Assembly (NCBI RefSeq): GCF_030548465.1
Contig: NZ_JAUOSF010000001.1
Location: 496,001-560,000, forward strand
DNA from: Tamlana sp. 2_MG-2023
GTDB lineage: Bacteria > Bacteroidota > Bacteroidia > Flavobacteriales > Flavobacteriaceae
DNA: 64,000 bases
Reading direction: 5' to 3'
Every line of letters begins with the position of its first letter. Position 1 is the first letter of the stretch. Below, in pieces: positions 8,401-17,100 of the stretch. The notes beneath the pieces were generated by a model, which saw only the letters and a list, made by a program, of their open reading frames with translations, did not search any database and had not been told where the DNA came from. Made by a program: the position numbers and the translations under genes.

Positions 8401-10952
8401 AGAAAGCCCTTGTTACATTTCCATCGTCAGGTTCTGGTAGAGCTTTAGTAACTGTTGAAAATGGTTCGGGTGTTATTAAGTCGTTATGGGTAAAGGCAGG
8501 TAAAGGTGATACAAAGTTTGAGCTGCCAATAACAACTGATATGACGCCTAATGTTTATATCAACATTAGTTTATTGCAAAACCATAATAATACCAAGAAC
8601 GATTTGCCTATACGTATGTTTGGTTTAGCTGGGATCAATGTTGAAAACCCCGAAACAAAGCTTCAGCCAGAAATTAGGATGCCTGATGTTTTAGCTCCTG
8701 AAAAAGATGTTACTATTAAAGTGTCCGAAGCAAACGGAATTCCAATGACCTATTCTATTGCAATCGTAGACGAAGGTTTATTGGATTTATCGCGATTTAA
8801 AACACCTAATCCTTGGGATGTTTTTTATCAAAAAGAAGCTTTAGGCGTGAAAACTTGGGATATTTATGATGATGTTATTGGTGCTTTCGGAGGGAATATT
8901 AATCAGGTTTTTAGTATTGGGGGTGATGGTATGCTTCATGCTAGTAAAAATAAAAAAGCAAACAGATTTAAACCTGTGGTGATTTATCAAGGGCCGTTTA
9001 AACTGGATGCTAAAAAAACAGAAACACATAAAATCAAAATACCAAAATATATTGGCGCTGTAAAAACGATGGTCGTGGCGCATAATCCAGATATCGAGGC
9101 GTATGGGAGTTCAGAAAAATCTACTCCGGTTCGTAAACCATTAATGGTTTTAGCATCTATTGCAAGAAAGGTCGCTCCTGGCGAAAAAGTTAGAATTCCG
9201 GTAACGGTTTTTGCTATGGAAAATAAAATTAAAAATGTAAATGTATCTATTAAGCTTAATGATGTTTTTAAGATTATAGGAAAGTCTACTAAATCCTTGT
9301 ATTTTTCTAGTCCAGATGAGAAAATGGCCTATTTTGATGTAGAAGTTCTTAAAGATGGTATTGGTGAAATTGATATAAATGTAAGTGGCCACGGCGAAAA
9401 AGCCTCTTATAAGTTGGAGTTAGACGCTTTTAACCCTAACCCAGAAACTCTTGAAACTACAGATGTTGCTGTTGAACCTAACGGAATACAAACCATTTCT
9501 TTCGATACTTTTGGTGTTGAAGGCACAAATGGAGCTAAATTAGAAATTTCAGCTTTTCCTTCAATCGACTTTGCAAGTAGGTTAGAATATTTAATTGCTT
9601 ATCCTCATGGTTGCGTAGAGCAAACGACATCTGCCGCTTTTCCTCAGCTTTATATTAACGATGTTTTTAAGATTTCTGAAGAAAAAAAGGATAAAACTCA
9701 GAAAAACATTCAGCAAGCTATCGATAAGTTGGCTAAATTTCAAAAGTCTAATGGTGGTTTTTCTTATTGGCAAAATCAAAATTATGCAAACGATTGGTCA
9801 ACTAGTTACGTTGGACATTTTTTAATTGAAGCAGAGAAAAAAGGATTTGTTCTACCGCTCGATTTTAAAACAAGATGGATAAAATACCAAGAGATAGAAG
9901 CTAAGCGTTGGAGTGCTTCAAGTAATGAATTGGCACAAGCATACCGTTTGTACACACTTGCATTAGCTAAACAAGCCGATAAATCCTCAATGAATAGGTT
10001 TCGCGAATTGGCAAATCAAGGTAAATTAAACCATATTGCTAAATTACGATTAGCTGCAGCTTATGCCTTGTCAGGTAAAAAATCTGTAGCGAAAGACTTA
10101 ATACGCGATTTTGATGTTAATGTAGATTTAGAAGGCATAGAATCAAGTACTAGTAATTATGGTTCTAAACACCGAAATCTAGCGATGATTTTAGAAACCT
10201 ATGTGCTTTTAGAAGAAAGTTTAAAGGCTAAAACGATAGCAGACATAATCGCTTCGGAATTATCCAGTAAAAACTATATGAGTACACAAACGACTTCATA
10301 TTGTCTGTTGGCTATGTCTAAATATGCGACTTACGTCGGAAATAAAGGCATTAACGTAGTTTATAACCTTAACGGAAGCAAAAATCAATCTGTTAAAACC
10401 AATAAAGCAGTAATCCTTGATGATTTTAAGGTGCATAGCGGCCATAATGCCATTAAAATTGAAAACAAAAATGATAACCTGATTTATGTTAGGCTGATTA
10501 ATGAAGGGATATTACCAATTGGAAGTGAAAAAACAATTGAAAAGAATATGACTGTTAATATGGCTTTCACCGATAAATCAGGACAATATGTAGATGTTTC
10601 AAACCTAAGTCAAGGAACAAATTTTGTAGCACATATTGTGTTGGGTAATCACACAGGTTCTAAAGTAAATGATGTCGCTTTAAAGGCACTATTTCCTTCG
10701 GGTTGGGAGATTGTTAATTCGAGGTTTAATACGGGATCTAGTTTAAATAGTTCGATTACTCATGAAGATATTAGGGATGATCGGGTTAATTTTTATTTCG
10801 ATATGGCACCGGGTCAAGAAAAATCATTTAAAGTATTATTAAACGCATCTTATTTAGGGAGTTATTATTTACCAGGTATTCAGGCGGAAGCGATGTACGA
10901 CCAAGATTATTTTGTAAGAAATCAAGGGCGATGGGTTAAAGTAACCGAATAA
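5457..10952 (+). CDS. Bacterial alpha-2-macroglobulin family lipoprotein (YfaS/MG-type)
   Basis: 1831-residue secreted lipoprotein. Residues 1-17 are a signal peptide ending in the lipobox LSGC, with Cys18 as the lipidation site, followed by K-D-E at +2 to +4. The N-terminal half is a string of beta-rich macroglobulin domains. The segment RGLKGFIYGERGVWRPGDTLHLSF marks the core MG region, and YPHGCVEQ at residues 1382-1389 is the thioester motif (Cys1386 and Gln1389). A helical TED-like domain and a C-terminal beta domain follow. Such proteins are thought to trap proteases that breach the envelope. The pbpC gene follows after 17 nt, the classical pairing for bacterial macroglobulins, whose PBP1C partner would repair peptidoglycan. 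Confidence in the family is high; surface versus periplasmic location is open. Confidence 0.95.
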   Translation: MKYFSRILILAILVLSGCKDESNDTLNNIQKFKDYIFEVTSGVVSAKADIKVVLMSPMKDISSEVELDNSILKVSPKVPGKVVALNNRTIAFIPEKKFDSDTRYTFKLDLGAVQDVSNDYKTFVFDIKTIKQDFQVITNNLESYSRDWQYLNGTLRASDNILKAIAEKLITVKQKGKSLPIKILTEQVEGHYFKFIIDSIQRFEKDSPIEIEWDGSDFDIDTEGDYTFNIPGKNNFEVIDINVFDENKYVEINFSDPVKKNFNLDGFITIGDRNNLSFSFINNVVRVYVGDIKESETLTIHSGIINLYGYKLKRSLRKEITFEDIKPQVKLLQNGTILPTSENLKFNFEAVNLKAVDITVIKIFEDNVLQFLQNNDLKGSEELLRVARPIAKKTINLSKYEADLSNWRSYAVDLKEIINPDPGAIYRVEISFNKQYSNFKCENGDDSEIIETVINYDQEEAASSNWDNAYYGEGDNEYNWRASENPCEHSYYRNKKVSTNILASNIGVIVKQGSNNNYFIAVSDIITTNPISDAEVKFYNYQQQLIGRQKSDAEGKLTFPASSKAYFAVVTKNNISTYVKLNDGNALSVSKFDVDGAKLKRGLKGFIYGERGVWRPGDTLHLSFMLNDKNNKLPENHPVKLEVFEPAGSLYFSAVNTNGLNNFYKFTVPTYSDSYTGSWMAKVSVGGAVFTKKLRIEFIKPNRLKIKTSIPDKVITNKEVNGDLEATWLHGAVAKNLQADVTVTFNSIKTNFKAFPSYEFDDPTKTFSGKEQTVFNNTIDSDGKAKFSFHPSTGNSAPGLLKATFVSKVYEEGGDFSTDAFSANYASYSSYVGLLTPKGDAARDMLLTDTKHKFEIATVDAHGKPTAVEDLKVTIFKVNYNWWWNEDEDNLSSFDTSLDRDEAFSTTVSTNSEGKGTFDFELKYPEWGRYLVYVYNKESGHSTGKTVFIDWPGWAGKARKGDPSAATMLSFSTDKTDYKVGEKALVTFPSSGSGRALVTVENGSGVIKSLWVKAGKGDTKFELPITTDMTPNVYINISLLQNHNNTKNDLPIRMFGLAGINVENPETKLQPEIRMPDVLAPEKDVTIKVSEANGIPMTYSIAIVDEGLLDLSRFKTPNPWDVFYQKEALGVKTWDIYDDVIGAFGGNINQVFSIGGDGMLHASKNKKANRFKPVVIYQGPFKLDAKKTETHKIKIPKYIGAVKTMVVAHNPDIEAYGSSEKSTPVRKPLMVLASIARKVAPGEKVRIPVTVFAMENKIKNVNVSIKLNDVFKIIGKSTKSLYFSSPDEKMAYFDVEVLKDGIGEIDINVSGHGEKASYKLELDAFNPNPETLETTDVAVEPNGIQTISFDTFGVEGTNGAKLEISAFPSIDFASRLEYLIAYPHGCVEQTTSAAFPQLYINDVFKISEEKKDKTQKNIQQAIDKLAKFQKSNGGFSYWQNQNYANDWSTSYVGHFLIEAEKKGFVLPLDFKTRWIKYQEIEAKRWSASSNELAQAYRLYTLALAKQADKSSMNRFRELANQGKLNHIAKLRLAAAYALSGKKSVAKDLIRDFDVNVDLEGIESSTSNYGSKHRNLAMILETYVLLEESLKAKTIADIIASELSSKNYMSTQTTSYCLLAMSKYATYVGNKGINVVYNLNGSKNQSVKTNKAVILDDFKVHSGHNAIKIENKNDNLIYVRLINEGILPIGSEKTIEKNMTVNMAFTDKSGQYVDVSNLSQGTNFVAHIVLGNHTGSKVNDVALKALFPSGWEIVNSRFNTGSSLNSSITHEDIRDDRVNFYFDMAPGQEKSFKVLLNASYLGSYYLPGIQAEAMYDQDYFVRNQGRWVKVTE

Positions 10953-10969
10953 ATCAAATTATAGCTTCA

Positions 10970-13330
10970 ATGAATAAAGGCATATTTAGTCACTTGAAAT
11001 TTTATTTATTAAAAAATAAATTTAAAGCGATTTTGTTGCTCGTTATAGTTGTTATCTATGCCTTTTGCTTGCCCAATAGGATGTTTAATGCGCCAACATC
11101 TACAATTTTAGAAAGTAATGATGGTCAGTTAATAGGGGCTTTAATTGCAGATGATGGTCAATGGCGTTTTCCAACATTAGATTCTGTACCTAATAAGTTC
11201 AAGCACTGTATCACACAATTTGAAGATGGGTATTTTTATAAACATCCTGGTTTTAATCCTGCCTCTATGTTTAAGGCTTTCAGTGCAAATCTAAAAGCAG
11301 GGAAAGTTGTTCGAGGTGGTAGTACCATTACGCAGCAAGTCATACGGTTATCAAGAAAGAATCAATCACGGTCTTATTTTGAGAAAATTATAGAAATCAT
11401 TTTAGCCACCCGTTTGGAGTTAAGAGATTCAAAAGAAGAAATTTTAAATACTTATGTTTCAAATGCACCTTATGGAGGAAACGTGGTGGGATTGGAGGCC
11501 GCATCGTGGCGCTATTTTAATATAGCACCTCACAAATTGTCATGGGGGCAAAGCGCATTATTAGCGGTGTTACCTAACGCACCTAGTTTACTCTATCCTG
11601 GTAAAAATGTAGAACCGCTTATAGAAAAAAGAAATAGACTATTAAAAAAGTTGCTAGAAGCGAAAGTCATCGATGAAATTACTTATCAGTTATCAATAGA
11701 AGAAAGCATACCTAGTAAACCTGAAAAATTACCTCAAATAGGGCCGCATTTACTGCAAAATATAGTGAAAACACAAAAAGGAAAACGTGTTAAAAGTTCT
11801 ATTGATGTGCATCTACAAGAATTAGCGTTACAAATTGTTGACAGGCATCACAACCTACAAGCTGAAAATGGCGTTAATAATATGGCGGTATTAATTTTAG
11901 ATGTAAAAAGAAAAAAAGTATTAAGCTATATCGGTAATACAAACACAACAAAGGAGCATCAAAAAGATGTTGATATCATTTTAGCGCCAAGGAGTACTGG
12001 GAGCGTTTTAAAGCCATTTTTATACATGGCTATGTTGGATGCTGGAGAATTGTTGCCAGAAACGTTATTAGCAGATGTACCAACTACAATTGGAGATTAT
12101 AAGCCAGAAAATTTCACCTTAAAATATTTAGGTGCCGTATCTGCCAAGGAAGCACTGGCGAAATCTTTAAATATACCTGCCGTAAGAATGTTGAAAACCT
12201 TTGGAATGACTAGGTTTTACGATATTTTACAAAAATTAGAATTATCAAATATAAATAAAGGGGCAGACCATTACGGCCTTTCGGTAATTCTTGGAGGCAG
12301 CGAATCCAATTTGTGGGACATATGTAACGCGTATAGCAACCTAGCGAGCACTTTAAATCATTTTAATGAAAATTCAAGTCAGTATTATACTAAAGAATTT
12401 CAAAAGGCAGATTTTTCCAGTGATTTTCAATCAGATTTAGGAGCCTTTAATTTTGACAAAGAAATTTTTAATGCGGGAAGTATTTATTTTGGTTTTGAAG
12501 CGATGAAAGAATTAAATCGACCTGGTATTGATAATTCTTGGCGTTATTTCGAGTCCGCTCAAGAAATAGCCTGGAAAACCGGCACCAGTTTTGGTAACCG
12601 TGATGCTTGGAGTGTTGGCGTTACATCAAATTATGTAGTTGGTGTTTGGGTAGGCAATGCCGATGGTGAGGGTAGGCCAGGAATGACCGGTGTTTCTGCA
12701 GCCGCACCAGTCATGTTTGATTTGTTCGATGTATTGCCAAAATCGGAATGGTTTTTAGCGCCACTAGATGATGTGTTAGAAACAAAAATTTGTACAAAAA
12801 GTGGACAATTAGCATCAGATATTTGTCCGTTTACTATGAAGCAAGTGCCTGCAAAAGGGTTAGATACCGATTTATGCCAGTACCACAAGTTGGTTTATTT
12901 AAATACAGACCAAACATATAGAGTGAATGCTTCGTGTGAAAGGTTAGATGATATGATTAAAACTTCTCAATTCGTTTTACCTCCTTTAATGGCTTGGTAT
13001 TATAAACGTAATAATACAGATTATAAATATTTACCACCTTTAAAAGATGGTTGTGATGGAGAGGAAACTCCTGTAATGGCATTTACAGAACCTTTAAATA
13101 CGAATACTATAATTGTACCCAAGGGACTTACAGGTGAAAGAAATAAGGTTGTTTTTAAAATCGCACACACCAACCCCGAAGCTGAAATTTATTGGTATCT
13201 GGATGATACTTTTCTAAAATCTACTCAAAACTTTAATGAAATCGCTATCAGTTTAACTTCAGGGTTTCATAGTGTAACAGCACTGGATGAAAATGGCCGT
13301 TCTATCGTAAAGAAATTCAATGTGAAATAA
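10970..13330 (+). CDS. pbpC: Penicillin-binding protein 1C, bifunctional peptidoglycan glycosyltransferase/transpeptidase
   Basis: 786 residues: one N-terminal membrane segment (about 20-33), then a family 51 glycosyltransferase domain with the catalytic Glu85 in the EDGYFYKHPG motif and the GGSTITQQ block. A transpeptidase domain follows with Ser345 and Lys348 (SVLK) as the SxxK pair and KTGTS from residue 536. The last 100 or so residues resemble the BiPBP C-terminal domain typical of PBP1C. It would polymerise and cross-link peptidoglycan on the outer face of the inner membrane. Translational spacing of 17 nt to the macroglobulin gene implies one operon. All catalytic motifs are intact. 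Confidence 0.95.
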   Translation: MNKGIFSHLKFYLLKNKFKAILLLVIVVIYAFCLPNRMFNAPTSTILESNDGQLIGALIADDGQWRFPTLDSVPNKFKHCITQFEDGYFYKHPGFNPASMFKAFSANLKAGKVVRGGSTITQQVIRLSRKNQSRSYFEKIIEIILATRLELRDSKEEILNTYVSNAPYGGNVVGLEAASWRYFNIAPHKLSWGQSALLAVLPNAPSLLYPGKNVEPLIEKRNRLLKKLLEAKVIDEITYQLSIEESIPSKPEKLPQIGPHLLQNIVKTQKGKRVKSSIDVHLQELALQIVDRHHNLQAENGVNNMAVLILDVKRKKVLSYIGNTNTTKEHQKDVDIILAPRSTGSVLKPFLYMAMLDAGELLPETLLADVPTTIGDYKPENFTLKYLGAVSAKEALAKSLNIPAVRMLKTFGMTRFYDILQKLELSNINKGADHYGLSVILGGSESNLWDICNAYSNLASTLNHFNENSSQYYTKEFQKADFSSDFQSDLGAFNFDKEIFNAGSIYFGFEAMKELNRPGIDNSWRYFESAQEIAWKTGTSFGNRDAWSVGVTSNYVVGVWVGNADGEGRPGMTGVSAAAPVMFDLFDVLPKSEWFLAPLDDVLETKICTKSGQLASDICPFTMKQVPAKGLDTDLCQYHKLVYLNTDQTYRVNASCERLDDMIKTSQFVLPPLMAWYYKRNNTDYKYLPPLKDGCDGEETPVMAFTEPLNTNTIIVPKGLTGERNKVVFKIAHTNPEAEIYWYLDDTFLKSTQNFNEIAISLTSGFHSVTALDENGRSIVKKFNVK

Positions 13331-13520
13331 AGTTAGTTTTGTGAAAAGGAATATTCGTTTTGTGTTTTTTACTTCAATTTCAGATAATTATCAATAAAAA
13401 ATCTAAATAGGCTCTCGATAGTGCTCAATATAACTTCATTTGAGCAAAAAACCTTTTTTTATAATCCTCCTTTATTTCGTACCTTGTATTAATTATTTAA
13501 ACAAACTTAAAATTTATTTT

Positions 13521-15791
13521 ATGGCATTTGATATTGATATGATAAAAGGGCTTTACAGCAATATGGCAGAGCGTGTAAATAAGGCTCGAGAGATTGTAGG
13601 TAAACCGCTAACACTTTCAGAAAAGATATTATATTCCCACTTATGGGATGGAAATCCAACGAAAGTTTTCACCAGAGGAAAAGACTACGTTGATTTTGCG
13701 CCAGATAGAATTGCTTGTCAAGATGCAACAGCCCAAATGGCATTGTTGCAATTTATGCAAGCTGGTAAACCTAAGGTTGCAGTACCTACAACGGTACATT
13801 GTGACCACTTAATTCAAGCAAAAGAAGGTGCTGCTAAAGATTTGAAACACGCGAACAGCGTTAGTAGTGAAGTGTTTCAATTTTTAGAATCTGTTTCTAA
13901 TAAATATGGTATCGGCTTTTGGAAACCTGGTGCAGGAATTATTCATCAAGTAGTATTAGAAAACTATGCATTCCCAGGAGGGATGATGATTGGTACAGAT
14001 TCACATACTGTAAATGCAGGAGGATTAGGTATGGTGGCCATTGGAGTAGGTGGTGCCGATGCTGTAGATGTGATGGCCGGAATGGCTTGGGAGCTTAAAT
14101 TTCCAAAATTAATTGGTGTTAAGTTAACTGGAAAATTATCGGGTTGGACAGCGCCAAAAGATGTGATTTTAAAAGTTGCTGAAATTCTTACTGTAAAAGG
14201 AGGAACAGGAGCAATTGTAGAATATTTTGGACCTGGAGCAACGGCGATGTCTTGTACAGGAAAAGGAACTATTTGTAACATGGGTGCTGAAATCGGTGCT
14301 ACAACGTCAACATTTGGTTACGACGAATCTATGGAACGTTATTTACGTTCTACAGATAGAGCTGATATTGCAGATGCTGCAAACAAAGTTAAAGAGCATT
14401 TAACTGGAGATGATGAAGTCTATGCAAATCCAGAAAAATATTTTGATGAAGTTATTGAAATCAATTTAACGGAACTAGGGCCTTTATTAAACGGGCCGTT
14501 TACACCAGATTTGTCTACAGAAGTTGGGGCTTCAATGACTGAAAAAGCTAAAGCAAATGATTGGCCAATAAAAGTGGAGTGGGGATTAATAGGGTCTTGT
14601 ACCAATTCTTCTTATGAAGATTTATCAAGAGCATCCTCGATCGCCCAACAAGCTTTAGATAAAGGGCTGAAAATGAAATCTGAATTAGGAATTAATCCAG
14701 GTTCAGAGCAAGTACGTTATACGGCCGATCGTGATGGTATTCTTGGGATATTCGAGAAGTTAGACGCTAAAATATTTACCAATGCTTGTGGACCATGTAT
14801 CGGACAATGGGCTAGATATAGTGACCCTAAAAATGCACCAAAAAATAGTATTGTACATTCTTTTAATAGAAACTTTGCCAAACGTGCCGATGGTAACCCA
14901 AATACACATGCCTTTGTTGCTTCACCAGAAATAACTGCAGCAATAGCTATTGCAGGGCGTTTAGATTTCAATCCTATCACAGATAAATTGATTAATGAAG
15001 ATGGGCAAGAAGTGATGTTTGAAGAACCAACAGGATGGGAATTGCCTCCAAAAGGTTTTGAGGTTAAAGATAACGGATACTTAGCCCCAGAGAAAGACGG
15101 CAGTCATGTTGAAGTTAAAGTAAGTGACGATTCAGAAAGGCTTCAACTTTTAACACCCTTCGAGCCAATAGGAAACAAAATTGAAGGTGCTAAACTTTTA
15201 ATTAAAGCATTCGGAAAATGTACGACAGATCATATTTCTATGGCTGGACCTTGGTTGCGTTTCCGTGGTCATTTAGATAATATTTCTAACAATTGTTTAA
15301 TTGGTGCAGTTAATGCATATAATGATAAAACAAACTTTGTGAAAAATCAGCTTACTGGTGATTATGCTGGTGTGCCTGATACAGCAAGAGCTTATAAAGC
15401 AGCAGGCATTCCAACCATAGTTGTTGGTGATCATAATTATGGTGAAGGTTCTTCTCGTGAGCATGCCGCTATGGAGCCAAGACATTTAGGTGTTGCAGCA
15501 GTTATAGTGAAATCTTTTGCACGTATTCACGAAACAAACCTTAAAAAGCAAGGGATGTTAGGCTTAACTTTTAATAATGAAGATGACTATGATTTAATTA
15601 AAGAAGATGATACCTTTAATTTTACAGATTTAAACGAATTCGCACCAGATAAGCCATTAACACTAGAGGTTGTTCATGCCGATGGTTCAAAGGATGTTAT
15701 TTCTTTAAATCACACATACAACGCGGCACAAATTGCCTGGTATAATGAAGGTTCTGCATTAAATTTAATTAAGAAGCAAAACGCATCATAG
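13521..15791 (+). CDS. acnA: Aconitate hydratase, AcnA/mitochondrial type
   Basis: 756-residue aconitase of the single-chain (mitochondrial-like) class. Visible motifs are [13 protein letters not shown], the cluster cysteines in [10 protein letters not shown] and CGPCIGQWA, and the C-terminal swivel-domain block [10 protein letters not shown]. The ATG at 13521 was chosen over an upstream TTG at 13440. The extension it would add is hydrophobic junk-like sequence, and a promoter-like GTACCTTG (13482-13489) lies inside it. Upstream is the PBP1C gene, and a good terminator follows. It duplicates the reaction of the AcnB encoded at 2.4 kb but belongs to a different aconitase subfamily, so the two are probably used under different conditions. 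Confidence 0.94.
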   Translation: MAFDIDMIKGLYSNMAERVNKAREIVGKPLTLSEKILYSHLWDGNPTKVFTRGKDYVDFAPDRIACQDATAQMALLQFMQAGKPKVAVPTTVHCDHLIQAKEGAAKDLKHANSVSSEVFQFLESVSNKYGIGFWKPGAGIIHQVVLENYAFPGGMMIGTDSHTVNAGGLGMVAIGVGGADAVDVMAGMAWELKFPKLIGVKLTGKLSGWTAPKDVILKVAEILTVKGGTGAIVEYFGPGATAMSCTGKGTICNMGAEIGATTSTFGYDESMERYLRSTDRADIADAANKVKEHLTGDDEVYANPEKYFDEVIEINLTELGPLLNGPFTPDLSTEVGASMTEKAKANDWPIKVEWGLIGSCTNSSYEDLSRASSIAQQALDKGLKMKSELGINPGSEQVRYTADRDGILGIFEKLDAKIFTNACGPCIGQWARYSDPKNAPKNSIVHSFNRNFAKRADGNPNTHAFVASPEITAAIAIAGRLDFNPITDKLINEDGQEVMFEEPTGWELPPKGFEVKDNGYLAPEKDGSHVEVKVSDDSERLQLLTPFEPIGNKIEGAKLLIKAFGKCTTDHISMAGPWLRFRGHLDNISNNCLIGAVNAYNDKTNFVKNQLTGDYAGVPDTARAYKAAGIPTIVVGDHNYGEGSSREHAAMEPRHLGVAAVIVKSFARIHETNLKKQGMLGLTFNNEDDYDLIKEDDTFNFTDLNEFAPDKPLTLEVVHADGSKDVISLNHTYNAAQIAWYNEGSALNLIKKQNAS

Positions 15792-15812
15792 GCCATTCAC
15801 AGTAAATATTAA

Positions 15813-15841
15813 AAATCCAGCTTTCACGGCTGGATTTTTTT
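15813..15841 (+). terminator. Rho-independent terminator after acnA
   Basis: Stem AAATCCAGC/GCTGGATTT with a 7-nt loop and a run of T, 22 nt after the stop codon. Confidence 0.9.
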
Positions 15842-15877
15842 ATTTGAATTTTTACCGATGCTTAAGTTCGCTGTTTG

Positions 15878-15975
15878 GCGTTACCACAAGGGTCGGGCTT
15901 TCACGACTCGCTTTTTTGCGTTGTATAGGTGCAACAACACAAAAAGAGCTCAAACAAACGTTCAATCCCTAACGC
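15878..15975. repeat. 98-bp element bounded by GCGTTA/TAACGC, probable dispersed flavobacterial repeat
   Basis: The element starts with GCGTTA and ends with its exact complement TAACGC. Inside are a GGGTCGGGC block, an imperfect hairpin (GCTTTTTTGCGTTGT against ACAACACAAAAAGAGC), and the segment AAGAGCTCAAACAAACGTTC before ATCCC. Similar sequences are remembered as common intergenic repeats in flavobacterial genomes, but this cannot be checked here, and this is the only copy in the window. It sits between the acnA terminator and mazG and overlaps a spurious GTG extension of mazG. Confidence 0.65.
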
Positions 15976-16045
15976 AGCATTTAAACTATTAGGCAAATTC
16001 GGTATTAAAAATCATCAAAATTGTATTTTTACAAAAACACTTTAC

Positions 16046-16819
16046 ATGAATACCAGAGAAAATCAACTAAAAGCTTTCGATCGTTTACTTACTATTATGG
16101 ATGAATTGCGTGAGCAATGTCCGTGGGATAAAAAGCAAACCATGGAAACTCTAAGACATTTAACCATTGAAGAAACTTACGAACTTGGTGATGCGATTTT
16201 AGATAAGGATTTAGAGGAAGTGAAAAAAGAATTAGGAGACGTGCTTTTACATATCGTATTCTATTCTAAAATAGGTAGTGAAACTAGCGATTTCGATATT
16301 GCCGATGTTTGTAACGGTATTTGTGAAAAGTTAATTCACAGGCACCCGCATATTTATGGTGATGTGAAGGTTGAAAATGAAGAAGATGTAAAACGAAATT
16401 GGGAAAACCTAAAGCTTAAAGAAGGGAAAAAAAGTGTATTAGAAGGTGTGCCTAAAAGTTTACCTGCTCTAGTGAAAGCAAATCGCATTCAGGAAAAAGT
16501 AGCCGGTGTTGGTTTCGATTGGGAAGCACCACATCAAGTCTGGGAAAAAGTAGAGGAAGAATTGAATGAATTTAAAGTCGAGGTTGAAAAGGGAGATGCT
16601 GATGCTATGGAAAGTGAGTATGGTGATGTGCTTTTTTCAATGGTGAATTATGCACGATTTTTAAATATCAATCCTGAAAATGCCTTAGAACGCACTAACA
16701 AGAAATTCTCTAAACGCTTTCAATACCTTGAAGAGAAAGCAAAATCATTAAATAAACCATTAAAAGAGATGACTTTAGCTGAAATGGATGTGTTTTGGGA
16801 AGAGGCTAAAACGCTTTAA
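16046..16819 (+). CDS. mazG: Nucleoside triphosphate pyrophosphohydrolase MazG
   Basis: 257 residues. Hydrolyses nucleoside triphosphates to monophosphates and pyrophosphate, a house-cleaning role and a brake on ppGpp signalling in studied relatives. The protein has two MazG domains: the N-terminal one starts CPWDKKQTMETLRHLTIEETYE and carries the EExxE plus ELGDVLLH metal-binding helix. The C-terminal one has EEELNEFK and YGDVLFSMVNYAR. The ATG at 16046 was chosen because the longer GTG frame from 15929 runs through the 98-bp repeat and adds a basic, unfamily-like tail. The stop abuts the stop of the small convergent gene with no base between. Confidence 0.94.
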   Translation: MNTRENQLKAFDRLLTIMDELREQCPWDKKQTMETLRHLTIEETYELGDAILDKDLEEVKKELGDVLLHIVFYSKIGSETSDFDIADVCNGICEKLIHRHPHIYGDVKVENEEDVKRNWENLKLKEGKKSVLEGVPKSLPALVKANRIQEKVAGVGFDWEAPHQVWEKVEEELNEFKVEVEKGDADAMESEYGDVLFSMVNYARFLNINPENALERTNKKFSKRFQYLEEKAKSLNKPLKEMTLAEMDVFWEEAKTL

Positions 16820-16972
16820 TTAATCTAAGGCACGTTTGGTCACATACCATCGCCAACCAATTACAGCCATTTGAAATTTATTCGCTTTAGAAATGTCTAA
16901 TTTCTGTTTAGAGTAACTAGGAAGTACAGCCTTATTAATTTTTGCTAATAACTTAAAAAGTTGTTTTTTCAT
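16820..16972 (-). CDS. Conserved-looking 50-residue basic protein
   Basis: A 50-codon gene starting MKKQLFKLLAKINKAVLPSY and ending GWRWYVTKRALD. It is rich in Lys and Trp/Tyr. Very similar short proteins are remembered from many flavobacteria, where some are labelled SsrA-binding protein, a label not supported by its size (SmpB is about three times longer). The stop codon (16820-16822) touches the mazG stop directly. A perfect -7 element on the same strand lies 5 nt before the ATG, so the mRNA may be leaderless. It is a real gene by composition and promoter; the function is unknown. Confidence 0.75.
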   Translation of the reverse strand: MKKQLFKLLAKINKAVLPSYSKQKLDISKANKFQMAVIGWRWYVTKRALD

Positions 16973-16976
16973 ATCA

Positions 16977-16984
16977 CAAAAATA
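16977..16984 (-). promoter_or_regulatory. -7 promoter element for the 50-residue gene
   Basis: TATTTTTG on the minus strand, a perfect TAnnTTTG match, only 4 nt from the ATG; the predicted transcript start falls at or next to the start codon. Confidence 0.55.
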
Positions 16985-17076
16985 GGAAAACTTATCCTAG
17001 GGTAATAGACTAAAATAATTTGGTTTAAGATCATATAAAAAATTAATAGAGCATAGTATAACCGTAAGTGTTATAT

Positions 17077-17084
17077 TATCTTCG
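17077..17084 (+). promoter_or_regulatory. -7-like element for the Na+/Ca2+ antiporter gene
   Basis: TATCTTCG, one mismatch to TAnnTTTG, 16 nt before the ATG at 17101. It lies inside the alternative GTG-started extension (17068), which argues against that start. Confidence 0.5.
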
Positions 17085-17100
17085 CAATAAAATTTATTTT

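Noticed and set aside
13422-13445. GCTCAA/TTGAGC hairpin upstream of acnA
   Set aside because: Six base pairs with no T run on the plus strand; it may be chance or a weak regulatory dyad.
15929-16045. N-terminal extension of MazG from a GTG codon
   Set aside because: The extension is the translated dispersed repeat; normal family sequence begins at the ATG at 16046.
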